Source: Anaerolineae bacterium
GTDB taxonomy: Bacteria > Chloroflexota > Anaerolineae > Anaerolineales > Anaerolineaceae
DNA length: 64,000 nucleotides
Assembly: GCA_013178185.1 (NCBI GenBank)
Contig: JABLXC010000018.1
Location: 1-64,000 of the forward strand
Reading direction: 5' to 3'
This document shows positions 1 to 8,115 of the stretch, piece by piece; positions within the stretch are counted from its first letter, which is position 1; every line of letters starts with the position of its first letter. The notes beneath the pieces were generated by a model. The model was not told the origin of the DNA, searched no databases, and was given only the letters and a program-made list of their open reading frames with translations. Position numbers and translations under genes: made by a program.

Positions 1-52
1 GCAGGGCATGTGGGCAGCATTGCTGTTGGCTGGCTCAGGTACTGCTTTCTAG
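1..52 (+). other. possible 3' end of an upstream gene
   Basis: The first bases are open in two plus-strand frames. Frame 2 ends at a TAG at 50-52 and gives a short hydrophobic tail. Frame 1 stays open to a TAA at 178-180. I recognise neither translation, so this may be the end of a truncated gene or non-coding. Between here and the next gene an A/T-rich stretch holds a weak promoter-like pair, TTGCCT at 143-148 and TAAAAT at 167-172, 18 nt apart. Confidence 0.2.
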
Positions 53-198
53 ACCTTGATTGGGAGAGGGGGATCGCTTGTATTGTGACTTTTTCTGAAA
101 TTTACCTACCGCTGATGTTACAAACACTATTATATTTGAAAGTTGCCTTGTCGTCAGAAAGTATATTAAAATTTGCTTAAAGAGCTAAAGGAGAACAG

Positions 199-513
199 AT
201 GATGCATATTGTCGCCGTCCAAATTCACGTGAAACCCGAATTTATCGAAGCATTCAAACAGGTTACACTCCTCAACGCGCAAGCCAGTCTCCAAGAAGCG
301 GGAATCTTGCAGTTTGATTTCCTGCAACAACAGGATGATCCTGGGAGATTCCTGCTTTATGAAGTATATCGTGAAAGCAATGACCAGCTTAAGCATCGCG
401 AAACTGGTCATTACCTTGCCTGGAAGGAGCAGGTGGAATCGATGCTGGTTGAACCTCGTTTGGGTGTAAAGTATTTCAACGTGTATCCACCGGATTCTGC
501 TTGGGAGAGATGA
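199..513 (+). CDS. antibiotic biosynthesis monooxygenase (ABM)-domain protein
   Basis: A 104-residue single-domain protein of the ABM/LsrG-like ferredoxin-fold family. Members are small dimeric cofactor-free oxygenases or isomerases acting on quinols or signal molecules; the substrate here is unknown. Family-like features are the opening strand (IVAVQIHVKPEF), the central FLLYEVY strand and a later HYLAWKE helix with its His and Trp. The start is supported by AAAGGAGA just upstream; ATG at 199 and 202 are both possible. Its stop codon overlaps the next gene's ATGATG, so it is probably translationally coupled to the iron-type alcohol dehydrogenase, which suggests one oxidative or aldehyde-handling pathway. 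Family call fairly sure, reaction unknown. Confidence 0.8.
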   Translation: MMHIVAVQIHVKPEFIEAFKQVTLLNAQASLQEAGILQFDFLQQQDDPGRFLLYEVYRESNDQLKHRETGHYLAWKEQVESMLVEPRLGVKYFNVYPPDSAWER

Positions 514-1661
514 TGGAATTTGAATTTGCGACTGCAGGCCGAATCGTCTTTGGTATGGGAAAAAGCCAAGACGTTGGCTTGTACACAAAAATATATGGGA
601 CTTCTGCTTTGATTCTGAGTGGTGGTCAAAATTTTGTGGATTTCCTGTCCAAGTCATTGGATGACCATGGCGTAAGATATGAAGTCGTTCGCATCCAAGG
701 AGAGCCAACTGTTCCCATGATTATGGATCTTCTCGATCAAACCCGATCTTTTCACTATGACGTAGTGATTGGTATCGGGGGCGGAAGTGTTCTTGATGCC
801 GGGAAAGCAGTGTCGGCGTTGCGGGCGAACCCGGGAAATATATTAGATTATCTGGAAGTTGTCGGCAGCAATAAGCCCCTCTTGTTCCCGCCAGTGCCTT
901 ACATTGCTATTCCGACCACCTCTGGTACTGGAAGTGAAGTAACTCGAAACGCCGTTTTAGGTGTCCCAGCGGAAAAAGTGAAAGTTAGTCTCAGAAGTCC
1001 ATTGATGCTCCCAAAAATTGCCCTGATAGATCCGGAATTGACACTCAGTGTACCGCCGGAAGTTACGGCTTCTACAGGCCTCGATGCATTGGCGCAGGTA
1101 ATCGAACCGTTTTTATGCACTCGATCGAATTGGATGGTGGATCTTTATTGTAGAGAAGGGATGACGAGAGCCAGCCGGTCCCTCAGAACTTCATATGCTG
1201 ATGGGTCGAATATCGCTGCCAGAACAGATATGGCTTGGACGAGTCTCTTGGGTGGGCTCTCGCTGGCAAATGCAGGGTTGGGCGCGGTTCATGGTTTTGC
1301 GGGGCCGATTGGCGGGATGTTTGATGCCCCGCATGGAATGATTTGTGCTCGCTTGCTGCCGATTGTATTTGCTCATAACGCCATCGTAATCGCAAAACAG
1401 AACCATTCTCCTTATTTGGCCCGGGTTCAAGAAGTATCCCGGATCTTGTGCGGCAATAACGATGCCGTAATATCAGATGGAGTGCGGTGGTTAACCGAGA
1501 TCGTCAAAGATTTGAATGTGCCTGGGCTTTCTCATTATGGTGTGAGGGAATTGGACATCCCAATCATTGTCGAGAAGGCTCGGAATGCAAGCAGTATGAA
1601 GGCTAACCCCGTCCAACTGCCGGTAGAAATTTTGGAAGAAATATTGACTGAAGCTCTATAA
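510..1661 (+). CDS. iron-containing alcohol dehydrogenase family protein
   Basis: A 383-residue group III (Fe-ADH) dehydrogenase that should interconvert an alcohol and an aldehyde or ketone using NAD(P)H in the cytoplasm. The dinucleotide loop GGGS lies at residues 90-93, and the PTTSGTGSE block that contacts cofactor phosphate follows at about 135-143. Of the four usual metal ligands, Asp192, His261 and His275 are present. The position normally held by the second ligand His is Gln196 (in DALAQVIE). The other common active-site His four residues after His261 is Gly. Related Fe-ADH subfamilies carry Gln at the ligand position, so the enzyme may be active with altered metal use, or need no metal. 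An upstream TTG at 501 is in frame, but ATG at 510 or 513 next to GGAGAG is preferred. Confidence 0.85.
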   Translation: MMEFEFATAGRIVFGMGKSQDVGLYTKIYGTSALILSGGQNFVDFLSKSLDDHGVRYEVVRIQGEPTVPMIMDLLDQTRSFHYDVVIGIGGGSVLDAGKAVSALRANPGNILDYLEVVGSNKPLLFPPVPYIAIPTTSGTGSEVTRNAVLGVPAEKVKVSLRSPLMLPKIALIDPELTLSVPPEVTASTGLDALAQVIEPFLCTRSNWMVDLYCREGMTRASRSLRTSYADGSNIAARTDMAWTSLLGGLSLANAGLGAVHGFAGPIGGMFDAPHGMICARLLPIVFAHNAIVIAKQNHSPYLARVQEVSRILCGNNDAVISDGVRWLTEIVKDLNVPGLSHYGVRELDIPIIVEKARNASSMKANPVQLPVEILEEILTEAL

Positions 1662-1704
1662 AAAGAGCAGGAGCAATGTTTCTGACCTCTCCTGCTCTTT
1701 TTTT
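1661..1704. terminator. bidirectional intrinsic terminator
   Basis: A perfect 13-bp inverted repeat pairs 1661-1673 (AAAAGAGCAGGAG) with 1689-1701 across a 15-nt loop. A T-run follows on the plus strand and the A-run serves the minus strand. It sits exactly between the convergent alcohol dehydrogenase and DegV genes and overlaps the last base of the dehydrogenase stop codon. Confidence 0.93.
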
Positions 1705-1706
1705 GA

Positions 1707-2552
1707 TCAGGCGATGTAAAAACTGGCCGCAAGGACACCAGGACCGGCGTGCACGAGGATGGCGGGTGGCAAATCGTAGATCGGCACTCTTGCCGAATCT
1801 AACCCGAGTTTTTCTGAAAGGGTTTTTGCCAGGGCGTTGGCTTCGTTGAGTGAATCGCCATGCATGATTGTGAGGTAACCCTCTTGGTCCCTGGGATATT
1901 GGGTTGTGACTAGTTCGATCAATTTGGCCAGGGCGCGTTGTTTTGTGCGTTGGCTTTCTGCAGGCTGCGCTTTTCCATCTACAAGCGTGAGAATGGGTTT
2001 GACCTGCAAAAGGCTACCCAATAATGCCTGGGCGCCGCCTATTCGACCCCCTTTATGAAGATACTCCAATGTATCTACAAGGAAGTAAACCCGCTGTCGG
2101 GCAGCCATGCCTTCGACGTTCTTGACGAGTGTATCGGCGTCCATGCCCTGCTGGGCCCACTGGTGCGCTTGTAGGACGATGCTTGCCAGACCGCTGCCGA
2201 TAGTCTTGGTGTCAATAATACGGATATCCGCATTAGGAAAGTCCAAGGCTGCTACGGTGGCGCTGCGCACGGTTCCGCTGACTTCTGCAGAGGGGCAAAT
2301 TACAACAGCCGTTTCCCCTTTGGCCGATATTTCTTCAAAAACCGGTTTGTAAAGCTCGGGAGGCGGTGCGGCAGTTTTGGGCAAAACGGTTGACGCTCTT
2401 AATTTTGCCAAGAAAGTCTTGTTGTCAATTTCTGTGTCGTCGCGATAGGTTTCGTCGCCAAAGATAATGATCTGTGGAATATAATAAAGCCCCAGGCGAC
2501 GCGCTTCTTCTGTAGGAATACTGGAAGTTGTATCCGCAATTACACTAACCAT
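1707..2552 (-). CDS. DegV family fatty-acid-binding protein (FakB-like)
   Basis: A 281-residue DegV/EDD-fold protein. Family members bind one fatty acid and, as FakB, present it to the kinase FakA for phosphorylation before entry into phospholipid synthesis. The N-terminal ADTTSS motif (about residues 6-11) and the central LEYLHKGGRIG motif are the usual family signatures. An in-frame ATG lies 18 nt further upstream, but the ATG at 2552 is chosen because AGGAGGG lies 7 nt before it on the minus strand. A TATAAT (minus, 2609-2614) about 50 nt upstream could be its -10 box. No fakA gene is nearby. Length is normal for the family. Confidence 0.9.
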   Translation of the reverse strand: MVSVIADTTSSIPTEEARRLGLYYIPQIIIFGDETYRDDTEIDNKTFLAKLRASTVLPKTAAPPPELYKPVFEEISAKGETAVVICPSAEVSGTVRSATVAALDFPNADIRIIDTKTIGSGLASIVLQAHQWAQQGMDADTLVKNVEGMAARQRVYFLVDTLEYLHKGGRIGGAQALLGSLLQVKPILTLVDGKAQPAESQRTKQRALAKLIELVTTQYPRDQEGYLTIMHGDSLNEANALAKTLSEKLGLDSARVPIYDLPPAILVHAGPGVLAASFYIA

Positions 2553-2640
2553 AACGAATCCCTCCTGCATGAAATATGGAAAAATGAGTTTCGGGCGATG
2601 ATTTTGTGATTATAAAATACTTTTTGATATCAGGATAGCA

Positions 2641-3445
2641 CAGTCTCTCGAGAATACTTGTCCCACGATAGATTTTGCTGATGATATTGGCAAAAAAGGG
2701 GCTTATCGAAAGCACTTCAATTTTTTAGACATCTTTTCTGGAGAGATGGAGAGTGTATTCGTTGCGATGAGTTTTTCTAAACGATCGTCGTTGTTGAGGA
2801 TTTCTAATGCTGCGAGCAGAAAAATCGGATGGGGATTGCAAAACACGCTTTGCCAATTGACCCGCGCAGGTAATGTTCATCGAGCTGGATTAATACGCTT
2901 CCGGTTGCAATCATATCGTCGATGATGATTGGCTTTCTGCCGGAAATCCACCACGACATGAGAGGTTTTCGTCTCGTTAAAATTTATGCGGCGTTTGAGC
3001 ATTACTTCGAGAGGGAGATTTAGCAACTCGGCATATTATCCAGCCATGCTTACCCGCCCTACATCGGGGCTTTAGGTGGCGGCATTTCTAAAATTTGGCT
3101 TTGATAAGTACTGGCCGAGGATAGGAATTATACATAGTGGAACCATTGGGATGCTAAAAAATCCCTGGATCGCTTGGTTATGAATGTTTAAATAAATGAC
3201 ACGGTCTGAGCCGAGATGTTCGATTAAGGCGGCATGGAGTTCTATGACATGGTCGTTTACTGGCGGCTGGCAAGGTTGGATAATAAATGCATCGGCGCCA
3301 CACACCGGTTCGTCAACCAAGACGTGGATATCTCTATCGGGTAGCTTCGTTGTTGTGCTAAGTCTCAGCGGTACGTCAATAAAAGCGTGATTTCCTTTGC
3401 TAATTCGGGATGGGAAGTTCCGGTAAAAATTTTGAGAGGATGAGC
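2641..3445 (-). pseudogene. prs: decayed ribose-phosphate pyrophosphokinase (prs) pseudogene
   Basis: Conceptual translation of the minus strand recovers most of a PRPP synthetase in pieces. The N-terminal KIFTGTSHPELAKE segment (about 3430-3385) is followed after a shift by LVDEPVCGADAFIIQ and PVNDHVIEL, then QIQGFF-like AIQGFFSIP. After an in-frame stop comes SPDVGRVSMAG, another stop, then YAELLNLPL and KRR. After a shift comes the PRPP-binding loop [12 protein letters not shown] (about 2910-2945). After further shifts come IATNTLSISPEK and VLSISPFFANII, which match the family's C-terminus. There are at least two in-frame stops and about four frameshifts. A block of some 45 residues after VIELHAAL, normally carrying the YARQDRK region, is missing. 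No intact prs lies in the window, so a functional copy is presumably elsewhere. Confidence 0.88.
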
Positions 3446-3481
3446 GGTCTTTTCCGATTTTTTTTCGGTCTTTTGTATTAC

Positions 3482-4495
3482 TTAGATGAAAGATTGTGCT
3501 TCTAAAGCAGAGATTTCTGCGCAGGAGGGTAATCCGCCCGATTCTTTTGCCAGTTTGACAGCGCGGATAATGGCATCGGCAACGGCAATTGCTGCGTAGG
3601 CTCCAATGATGTTCACATCGGTTTTCCTCTTTTGAGTGGAGAGCGCAAACAGCGTATCGCCATCATACATGGTGTGGGCTGGCCGGATAGTCAAGGCGAT
3701 GCCGTTATGCGCCATTTGTGCAACTTTATTCGCTTCCTCTTTTGTCAGTTTTGCGTTGGTGGCAATGACCCCAATTACAGTGTTGGAACCACTCATGATC
3801 TTCAAGATTTTGCGGCCGTAATAGGTCCGGAAAACCTCCATGGTATCAGCAAAAACTGGGCCTTTGCCTAGTTTTAAGGGGCCCTTCCTCAATACTCTTG
3901 CGCCTGCCAATAACTTGCCAGATTTGTAATCCACCACATCCCCGAGGGCATTTACAACGCAGATAGCACCAACAATAACACCGCCTCCCACCTCGATCGA
4001 AGCAGTGCCAATGCCCGATTTCATCGCACACGACATGCCAAAAATTTTCCCAACACTGGCTCCAATACCGACGCCGGCGTTGCCTTCAGCGGGAGGCAAA
4101 TTGCTCGCGTTCAGGCAAGCCTGGTATCCCATATTGTGATCGGGGCGAATCTTTGAATTTCCAAGCGACAGGTCATAAATCACAGCTGCAGGCACAATGG
4201 GGACTTTTGCAGCCCCCGTGTTGTAACCGATCCCTTTTTCTTCAAGATAGCGCATTACCCCGGAGACTGCATCTAAGCCAAAAGCAGATCCTCCCGTGAG
4301 CAAGATACCGTGAATCTTGCTGACGAGATGGGATGTCCGAAGTAGGTCTGTCTCGCGCGTGCCTGGCGCCCCGCCGCGTTGATCGACACCGCCGACTGCT
4401 CCCTCCTCCGTTAAGATTACTGTGCAGCCTGTAAGGGCGTTCTCATCCTGTGAGTGCCCTACTTTTATTCCAGGAATATCTGTGATCGCGCCCAT
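3482..4495 (-). CDS. P1 family (S58/DmpA-NylC type) peptidase
   Basis: A 337-residue N-terminal-nucleophile hydrolase of the P1/DmpA family, which autocleaves into two chains and acts as an aminopeptidase or amide hydrolase. Visible features are the N-terminal TDIPGIKVGH motif, QRGGAPGTRETDLL, LTGGSAFGLDA, the glycine-rich NAGVGIGASVGK stretch, and the Asn238-Thr239 pair before VIGVIATNA, which fits the NylC-type autocleavage site with Thr as nucleophile. An in-frame ATG exists at 4552, but homology begins at MGAITDIPG, so 4495 is used. The ribosome site is weak (GAGGA about 14 nt upstream). It is separated from the zinc-ribbon gene upstream by a terminator and directly precedes the dead prs copy. 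Natural substrate unknown. Confidence 0.85.
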   Translation of the reverse strand: MGAITDIPGIKVGHSQDENALTGCTVILTEEGAVGGVDQRGGAPGTRETDLLRTSHLVSKIHGILLTGGSAFGLDAVSGVMRYLEEKGIGYNTGAAKVPIVPAAVIYDLSLGNSKIRPDHNMGYQACLNASNLPPAEGNAGVGIGASVGKIFGMSCAMKSGIGTASIEVGGGVIVGAICVVNALGDVVDYKSGKLLAGARVLRKGPLKLGKGPVFADTMEVFRTYYGRKILKIMSGSNTVIGVIATNAKLTKEEANKVAQMAHNGIALTIRPAHTMYDGDTLFALSTQKRKTDVNIIGAYAAIAVADAIIRAVKLAKESGGLPSCAEISALEAQSFI

Positions 4496-4573
4496 TGTTT
4501 TATGTATTTTCCTCAGTTGCCCTTTTTTGTGCAAGCAATGGTTTGTCATCATGGGAATGTGTGATAAAAATAA

Positions 4574-4605
4574 ACACTGGTCTTATCACGAAATAAGGCC
4601 AGTGT
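4574..4605 (-). terminator. intrinsic terminator of the zinc-ribbon gene
   Basis: A 13-bp stem with one G-U type pair joins 4574-4586 to 4593-4605 around a 6-nt loop. On the minus strand it is followed by a T-rich tract (TTTATTTTTA). It lies just downstream of the stop at 4631 and ahead of the P1 peptidase start, so those two genes are probably separate transcripts. Confidence 0.8.
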
Positions 4606-4630
4606 CTGCTTGTTCGTAAACTGTGCATTA

Positions 4631-5215
4631 TTATACGGGCCGTTTGCAATTTGGACAACTTGTTTCCTTTGGTGAAACAATGAAACCACAATTTTTACAC
4701 GTTAAAGGCTGGGTATCACCAAGGGGAGCCCCGCAGGCCAAACATCGCGATTCCCCGACGGGATTGGCGGAATTGCAATAACTGCATACAATTCTTCTCA
4801 TTCTTTCAGAAAGCTCCGTGCTCATTCCGCTGGAACGAGCAGTACTCTCGATAACTTTCCAAACTTCCTCGGAGAGCCTCAGGTTCTCAATATCCTGCGC
4901 CAGATCATCAATTCTACCCAGCAACGCAAATGGATTTTTTAGCGCCAGTAAGGCAGTATAACCCAGGCTAGCGGCTACTCCAAGCCAGGCTTGCTGGCCC
5001 ATTTTTATCGCTATGCCATCTTCAACGGAGCGCAACGAAACCGTCAAGGCGGTTTGGCCACCAGATGTCGCAATTTGTGATGTGCCGATTTGAATTGCAA
5101 TCTGGCTGCCCGAACCGATTTGTTGGACGCGCAGGTTGCCGCGGTTGAAGGCGGCAACCAATTCTCTCGCAAAATCTTCTGGTGTCATATCGCCATGATA
5201 GATTCGTTCTTCCAT
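4631..5215 (-). CDS. zinc-ribbon domain protein
   Basis: A 194-residue protein of unknown function. Residues 1-70 are predicted soluble. A hydrophobic stretch at about 75-100 could be a membrane-associated segment, followed by a helical region (about 100-140). The C-terminus holds two four-cysteine zinc ribbons, Cys144/147/158/161 and Cys173/176/187/190. Such double zinc ribbons usually mediate protein contacts. It is transcribed divergently from the SH3 gene. There is no Shine-Dalgarno sequence; a minus-strand TATAAT at 5224-5229 lies 8 nt before the ATG, so a leaderless transcript is possible. A specific function cannot be named. Confidence 0.75.
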   Translation of the reverse strand: MEERIYHGDMTPEDFARELVAAFNRGNLRVQQIGSGSQIAIQIGTSQIATSGGQTALTVSLRSVEDGIAIKMGQQAWLGVAASLGYTALLALKNPFALLGRIDDLAQDIENLRLSEEVWKVIESTARSSGMSTELSERMRRIVCSYCNSANPVGESRCLACGAPLGDTQPLTCKNCGFIVSPKETSCPNCKRPV

Positions 5216-5223
5216 ATTGATAG

Positions 5224-5233
5224 ATTATAATCA
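5224..5233. promoter_or_regulatory. palindromic divergent -10 element
   Basis: The palindrome GATTATAATC contains TATAAT on both strands, plus at 5226-5231 and minus at 5224-5229. It lies in the 58-nt gap between the divergent zinc-ribbon and SH3 genes, so it could serve either or both. No convincing -35 box is seen on either side. Confidence 0.4.
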
Positions 5234-5273
5234 ATAAGTTATAAAAATGTGCTAGTTTGGCTGGAGAGTTTGA

Positions 5274-5900
5274 ATGGTTAGAGCTTCTAAACAAAAATAT
5301 ATTTTTGTTGGCGCCGTTTTTCTATCGTTATTATTCGCTTTTTTTGCGCCTTCTGAGTCTAATTCTTTGGCGCAGGCGCCGACAGTAGATATCCCTACTG
5401 TCACCAGTTCGCCGAGCGGACCTATCGCGACTGTAAAAGAAGATGCTGATCAGGCTCAAATTAACGTCCGTTCGGGGCCGGGAACGTTCTACGATAAAGT
5501 TGGCGTGTTGCTTGCTAACCAACAAGCCCCCGCAAAAGGACGTTCAGTAGGGGGAGACTGGATTTTGATCGATTATCCGGGGGCACCAGGTGGCACAGCC
5601 TGGGTGTATGCTCCCCTTGTCAATCTTACACCGGGAACTTTGCCCGTTGTTGCTCCTCCTCCAACGCCTACCCCGTTGGCTACGGCAACGATTGACCCGA
5701 CACTAGCCGCTCAGTTTGTTATTACCATGGAGCCGACCCGGCTGCCAACTTTTACCGAGCCGCCGCCGCTTGCCATCCCAACATTCCTCGCAAGCAGTTC
5801 AGCAGGCACACCTGGAGGTGTGCCCATGGGATTAGTCATCATCGGTCTGGCTTCGTTGGGGATTTTAATTGGCATATTTGCTTTGGCGCAAGGCGGGTAG
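5274..5900 (+). CDS. secreted/anchored bacterial SH3-domain protein
   Basis: A 208-residue envelope protein. Residues 8-35 are a signal-like hydrophobic segment ending near an Ala-rich site. Residues 51-118 form a bacterial SH3 (SH3b) domain with the INVRSGPGTFYDKVG signature. A Pro/Thr-rich stalk follows (about 120-180), and a hydrophobic segment at about 185-205 would anchor the C-terminus. The arrangement suggests a cell-surface wall- or ligand-binding protein. GGAGAG lies 7 nt before the ATG. It is convergent with the hydrolase gene, with only two bases between the stops. The ligand is unknown. Confidence 0.85.
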   Translation: MVRASKQKYIFVGAVFLSLLFAFFAPSESNSLAQAPTVDIPTVTSSPSGPIATVKEDADQAQINVRSGPGTFYDKVGVLLANQQAPAKGRSVGGDWILIDYPGAPGGTAWVYAPLVNLTPGTLPVVAPPPTPTPLATATIDPTLAAQFVITMEPTRLPTFTEPPPLAIPTFLASSSAGTPGGVPMGLVIIGLASLGILIGIFALAQGG

Positions 5901-5902
5901 GT

Positions 5903-6568
5903 TTAATCGGGCGAATTAAAAAAACGATTGATCTCTCCAAAGCAAGTAGCGCTGAGTTTATGACCGATTTCATCTTCGCAATAGAGTACCTGAGCGCCAG
6001 CCTCTTGCAGATATTTGGCCGCCTGACGCGCGAAGTTGATTGGAACAATTTCATCCCTGGTTCCATGGGCGATAAAAAAACTTTTTCCAGATAGCCTCGA
6101 AGGCGTCAGGACCGTTTCTGTGTTTTTTGGCAGAAAACCAGCAAGACAGGCTACTTTTTCGATGCGTTCTGGATACATCAATGTGTACACATAAGCCAAA
6201 GCTGCCCCTTGACTAAACCCCATGATGTTGAGGACAGAATTCTCAGCAAGCCCCACCATTTTTAACCAGGTAGGAATCTGCTCATTCAATTTTGTGGCAG
6301 CGGTTGAGAACTCTTCAAACAAATTCCATTTGTCACTCTTGACGTCTATCCATCCATAGCCGCCATTGTCTGCACGTAATGGGGCGCGTGGAGCAAGGAG
6401 TGCAAACTTTTCTTTAAGCTGATGTGTGAAGAGCCACATCGAATTTTCGTCTCCTGTCCAACCGTGTAGTAATAAAATCAACCTGGCGGGGTGACCATGT
6501 TGCGGCTTTGATATTCTTATGATCCAGCCATTTTCAAAAATTGTAATCGGTTCATTCTTCTCTGGCAT
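5903..6568 (-). CDS. alpha/beta hydrolase, carboxylesterase/phospholipase type
   Basis: A 221-residue cytoplasmic serine hydrolase of the YpfH/acyl-protein thioesterase-like group. The nucleophile elbow GFSQG places Ser119. Asp172 (in HGTRDEIVP) and His203 (in EIGHKLS) complete the triad, and LLLHGWTGDE forms the oxyanion region. No signal peptide is seen. The start overlaps the 3' end of the upstream small membrane-protein gene by 17 nt, indicating co-transcription. The substrate is not predictable; short-chain esters are typical for the family. Confidence 0.85.
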   Translation of the reverse strand: MPEKNEPITIFENGWIIRISKPQHGHPARLILLLHGWTGDENSMWLFTHQLKEKFALLAPRAPLRADNGGYGWIDVKSDKWNLFEEFSTAATKLNEQIPTWLKMVGLAENSVLNIMGFSQGAALAYVYTLMYPERIEKVACLAGFLPKNTETVLTPSRLSGKSFFIAHGTRDEIVPINFARQAAKYLQEAGAQVLYCEDEIGHKLSATCFGEINRFFNSPD

Positions 6569-6785
6569 GTTTCACAATCCAGTCCAATAATCCTATGACG
6601 AGCAGAGTCGCGAAAACAGGTATTAAGCCAACCCCCAAACATAATAGGCCAGATACCGCTGCTCGAGGACCATAAATTAAGTAAATTAATCCATCACCGA
6701 CGATAAACAGGAGGATGATTCCACCAGCGATTAATTGCGTTGTAGTCTGTTTGGCATAATCTTTCAGATTTTTTCCGGGCCTCAT
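6552..6785 (-). CDS. small two-helix membrane protein
   Basis: A 77-residue protein with two hydrophobic segments (about 15-37 and 43-68) joined by a short loop and charged ends. Length and layout resemble AtpZ/AtpI-like small membrane proteins, but no diagnostic motif is visible and no ATP synthase gene is near. A GAGG element precedes the ATG at about 6-7 nt, and a TATAAT lies farther upstream on the same strand. It overlaps the hydrolase gene by 17 nt. Function not recognised. Confidence 0.65.
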   Translation of the reverse strand: MRPGKNLKDYAKQTTTQLIAGGIILLFIVGDGLIYLIYGPRAAVSGLLCLGVGLIPVFATLLVIGLLDWIVKHAREE

Positions 6786-6923
6786 CTGCGCCTCAAAAAC
6801 GTGCCAACGAAATTGACACAGGTTTTTATTATAATCGCGTATGGACTTGAAATTTCTTGCGAGGCGATCGTTGTTCAGTCTAATTTGCCCTTTGATAGCC
6901 CTTCCAATAAAGGATGGTTATGT

Positions 6924-6938
6924 TAAAATGACACAATG
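6924..6938 (+). promoter_or_regulatory. -10-like box adjacent to smpB start
   Basis: TAAAAT at 6924-6929 ends 6 nt before the smpB ATG, and no Shine-Dalgarno sequence is present. This spacing fits a transcript starting at or next to the start codon. No good -35 box is visible; TTCCAA at 6902-6907 is the nearest. Confidence 0.35.
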
Positions 6939-7385
6939 CCTGTGAAGTTAATTGCTACCAATCGCAAAGCTAATTTTGAATTCTTCCTCCTAGAGCATTT
7001 TGAAGCGGGGATCGCTCTTAAAGGGACTGAAATCAAATCCATTCGCGCCGGGCACGTGAGTCTGTCTGAAGCCTATATCCAAACAGATGGAAATGAGGCC
7101 TGGCTTGTGAATGCCCATGTTGCCCCCTATGATCCTGCGAACCGGTTCAACCATGATCCCAGACGGTCACGCCGACTTTTGCTTCACAAAAGAGAAATTC
7201 GGAAACTTTGGGATTCTGTCCGTCAAAAAGGTGTCACGGTGATTCCTGTGAAGTTGTACCTAAAAGATAATCGTGCGAAATTAGAAATCGCAATCGCAAA
7301 AGGCAAAAAACTTTATGACAAACGCGCCGATATCGCCAGGAAAGATGTTGAACGCGAGATCCAGAGACGTGAAAGAATGCGGTAG
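6936..7385 (+). CDS. smpB: SsrA-binding protein SmpB
   Basis: A 149-residue SmpB that binds tmRNA and delivers it to stalled ribosomes for trans-translation. Conserved features are the N-terminal ATNRKANFEFFLLE, the GTEIKSIRAG loop, NAHVAPY, the RSRRLLLHKREI segment and the basic C-terminal tail beginning YDKRADIARKD, which enters the mRNA path. Length is typical. It heads a plus-strand run with a phytol-kinase-like protein and a HutH-type lyase. The tmRNA gene is not in the window. Confidence 0.97.
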   Translation: MPVKLIATNRKANFEFFLLEHFEAGIALKGTEIKSIRAGHVSLSEAYIQTDGNEAWLVNAHVAPYDPANRFNHDPRRSRRLLLHKREIRKLWDSVRQKGVTVIPVKLYLKDNRAKLEIAIAKGKKLYDKRADIARKDVEREIQRRERMR

Positions 7386-7396
7386 AAGGAAGAGTT

Positions 7397-8110
7397 ATGC
7401 TTGAAAATGTTTGGCTGGCCCTGGCGATTACTTTTTTGTTGGCTTTGTTTTGGCTTCGTTTCAATGATTTCCTTGCTTATAAGGGGATTATCAGCGGACC
7501 GCTCAGCAGAAAAATCATTCATATTGGCACCGGACCAGTTTTTGTACTTTGCTGGCTATTATTCCCCCCGGTAGCATCTGCCCGTTTTTTAGCTGCTATA
7601 GTTCCGTTCCTGATAACTCTTCAATTTGCATTGGTCGGGCTTGGTTTTGTTAAAGATCAAGCGGCTGTAGCTGCTATGTCTAGATATGGGGATCCCAGAG
7701 AAATCCTGCGAGGCCCGCTTTTTTACGGGGTGGCATTTGTGGTCTTAACCATTATTTATTGGAAAACCAGTCTGATTGGAATTGTCGCTTTGATGCTGAT
7801 GTGTGGTGGAGATGGCTTGGCGGATATTGTCGGGAAAAAAGTGACACAAGGCAAGAAGTTGCCCTGGTCTGTATCAAAGTCGTGGCCAGGCACAATGGCT
7901 ATGTTTGGGGGCGGCTTGCTGCTTTCGCTGTTCATGACAGCTATTTATTTGTGGACGGGATCGGCTTCGGGATATTTTTGGAATTATTTTGTTAAAATTG
8001 CCGTTATTACGCTCGCAGCGACGATTGTAGAATCGCTGCCCTATCGGGATATCGATAATCTTACAGTCCCACTGGTTGCAGTATTCCTTGGAAATTTATT
8101 GAAACTTTAG
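7397..8110 (+). CDS. phytol/dolichol kinase-like membrane protein
   Basis: A 237-residue polytopic membrane protein of the CTP-dependent polyprenol/phytol kinase family, related to CDP-diglyceride synthetases. It has about six to seven hydrophobic segments. The family regions SRKIIHIGTG near the N-terminus and MCGGDGLADIVGKK (about residues 136-149), with an acidic/Gly CTP-site motif, are clear, as is the following SWPGTMAMFGGG. It probably phosphorylates a prenyl alcohol at the membrane. Good AGGAAGAG ribosome site. Spacing to smpB (11 nt) and to the lyase (5 nt) suggests one operon. Confidence 0.8.
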   Translation: MLENVWLALAITFLLALFWLRFNDFLAYKGIISGPLSRKIIHIGTGPVFVLCWLLFPPVASARFLAAIVPFLITLQFALVGLGFVKDQAAVAAMSRYGDPREILRGPLFYGVAFVVLTIIYWKTSLIGIVALMLMCGGDGLADIVGKKVTQGKKLPWSVSKSWPGTMAMFGGGLLLSLFMTAIYLWTGSASGYFWNYFVKIAVITLAATIVESLPYRDIDNLTVPLVAVFLGNLLKL

Positions 8111-8115
8111 AAGAA

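Noticed and set aside
166-708. 180-residue minus-strand frame over the first two genes
   Set aside because: It lies antisense to two well-supported genes and has no domain-like features.
3072-3320. 82-residue minus-strand open frame as a separate gene
   Set aside because: It is a piece of the prs pseudogene; neighbouring frames continue the same protein.
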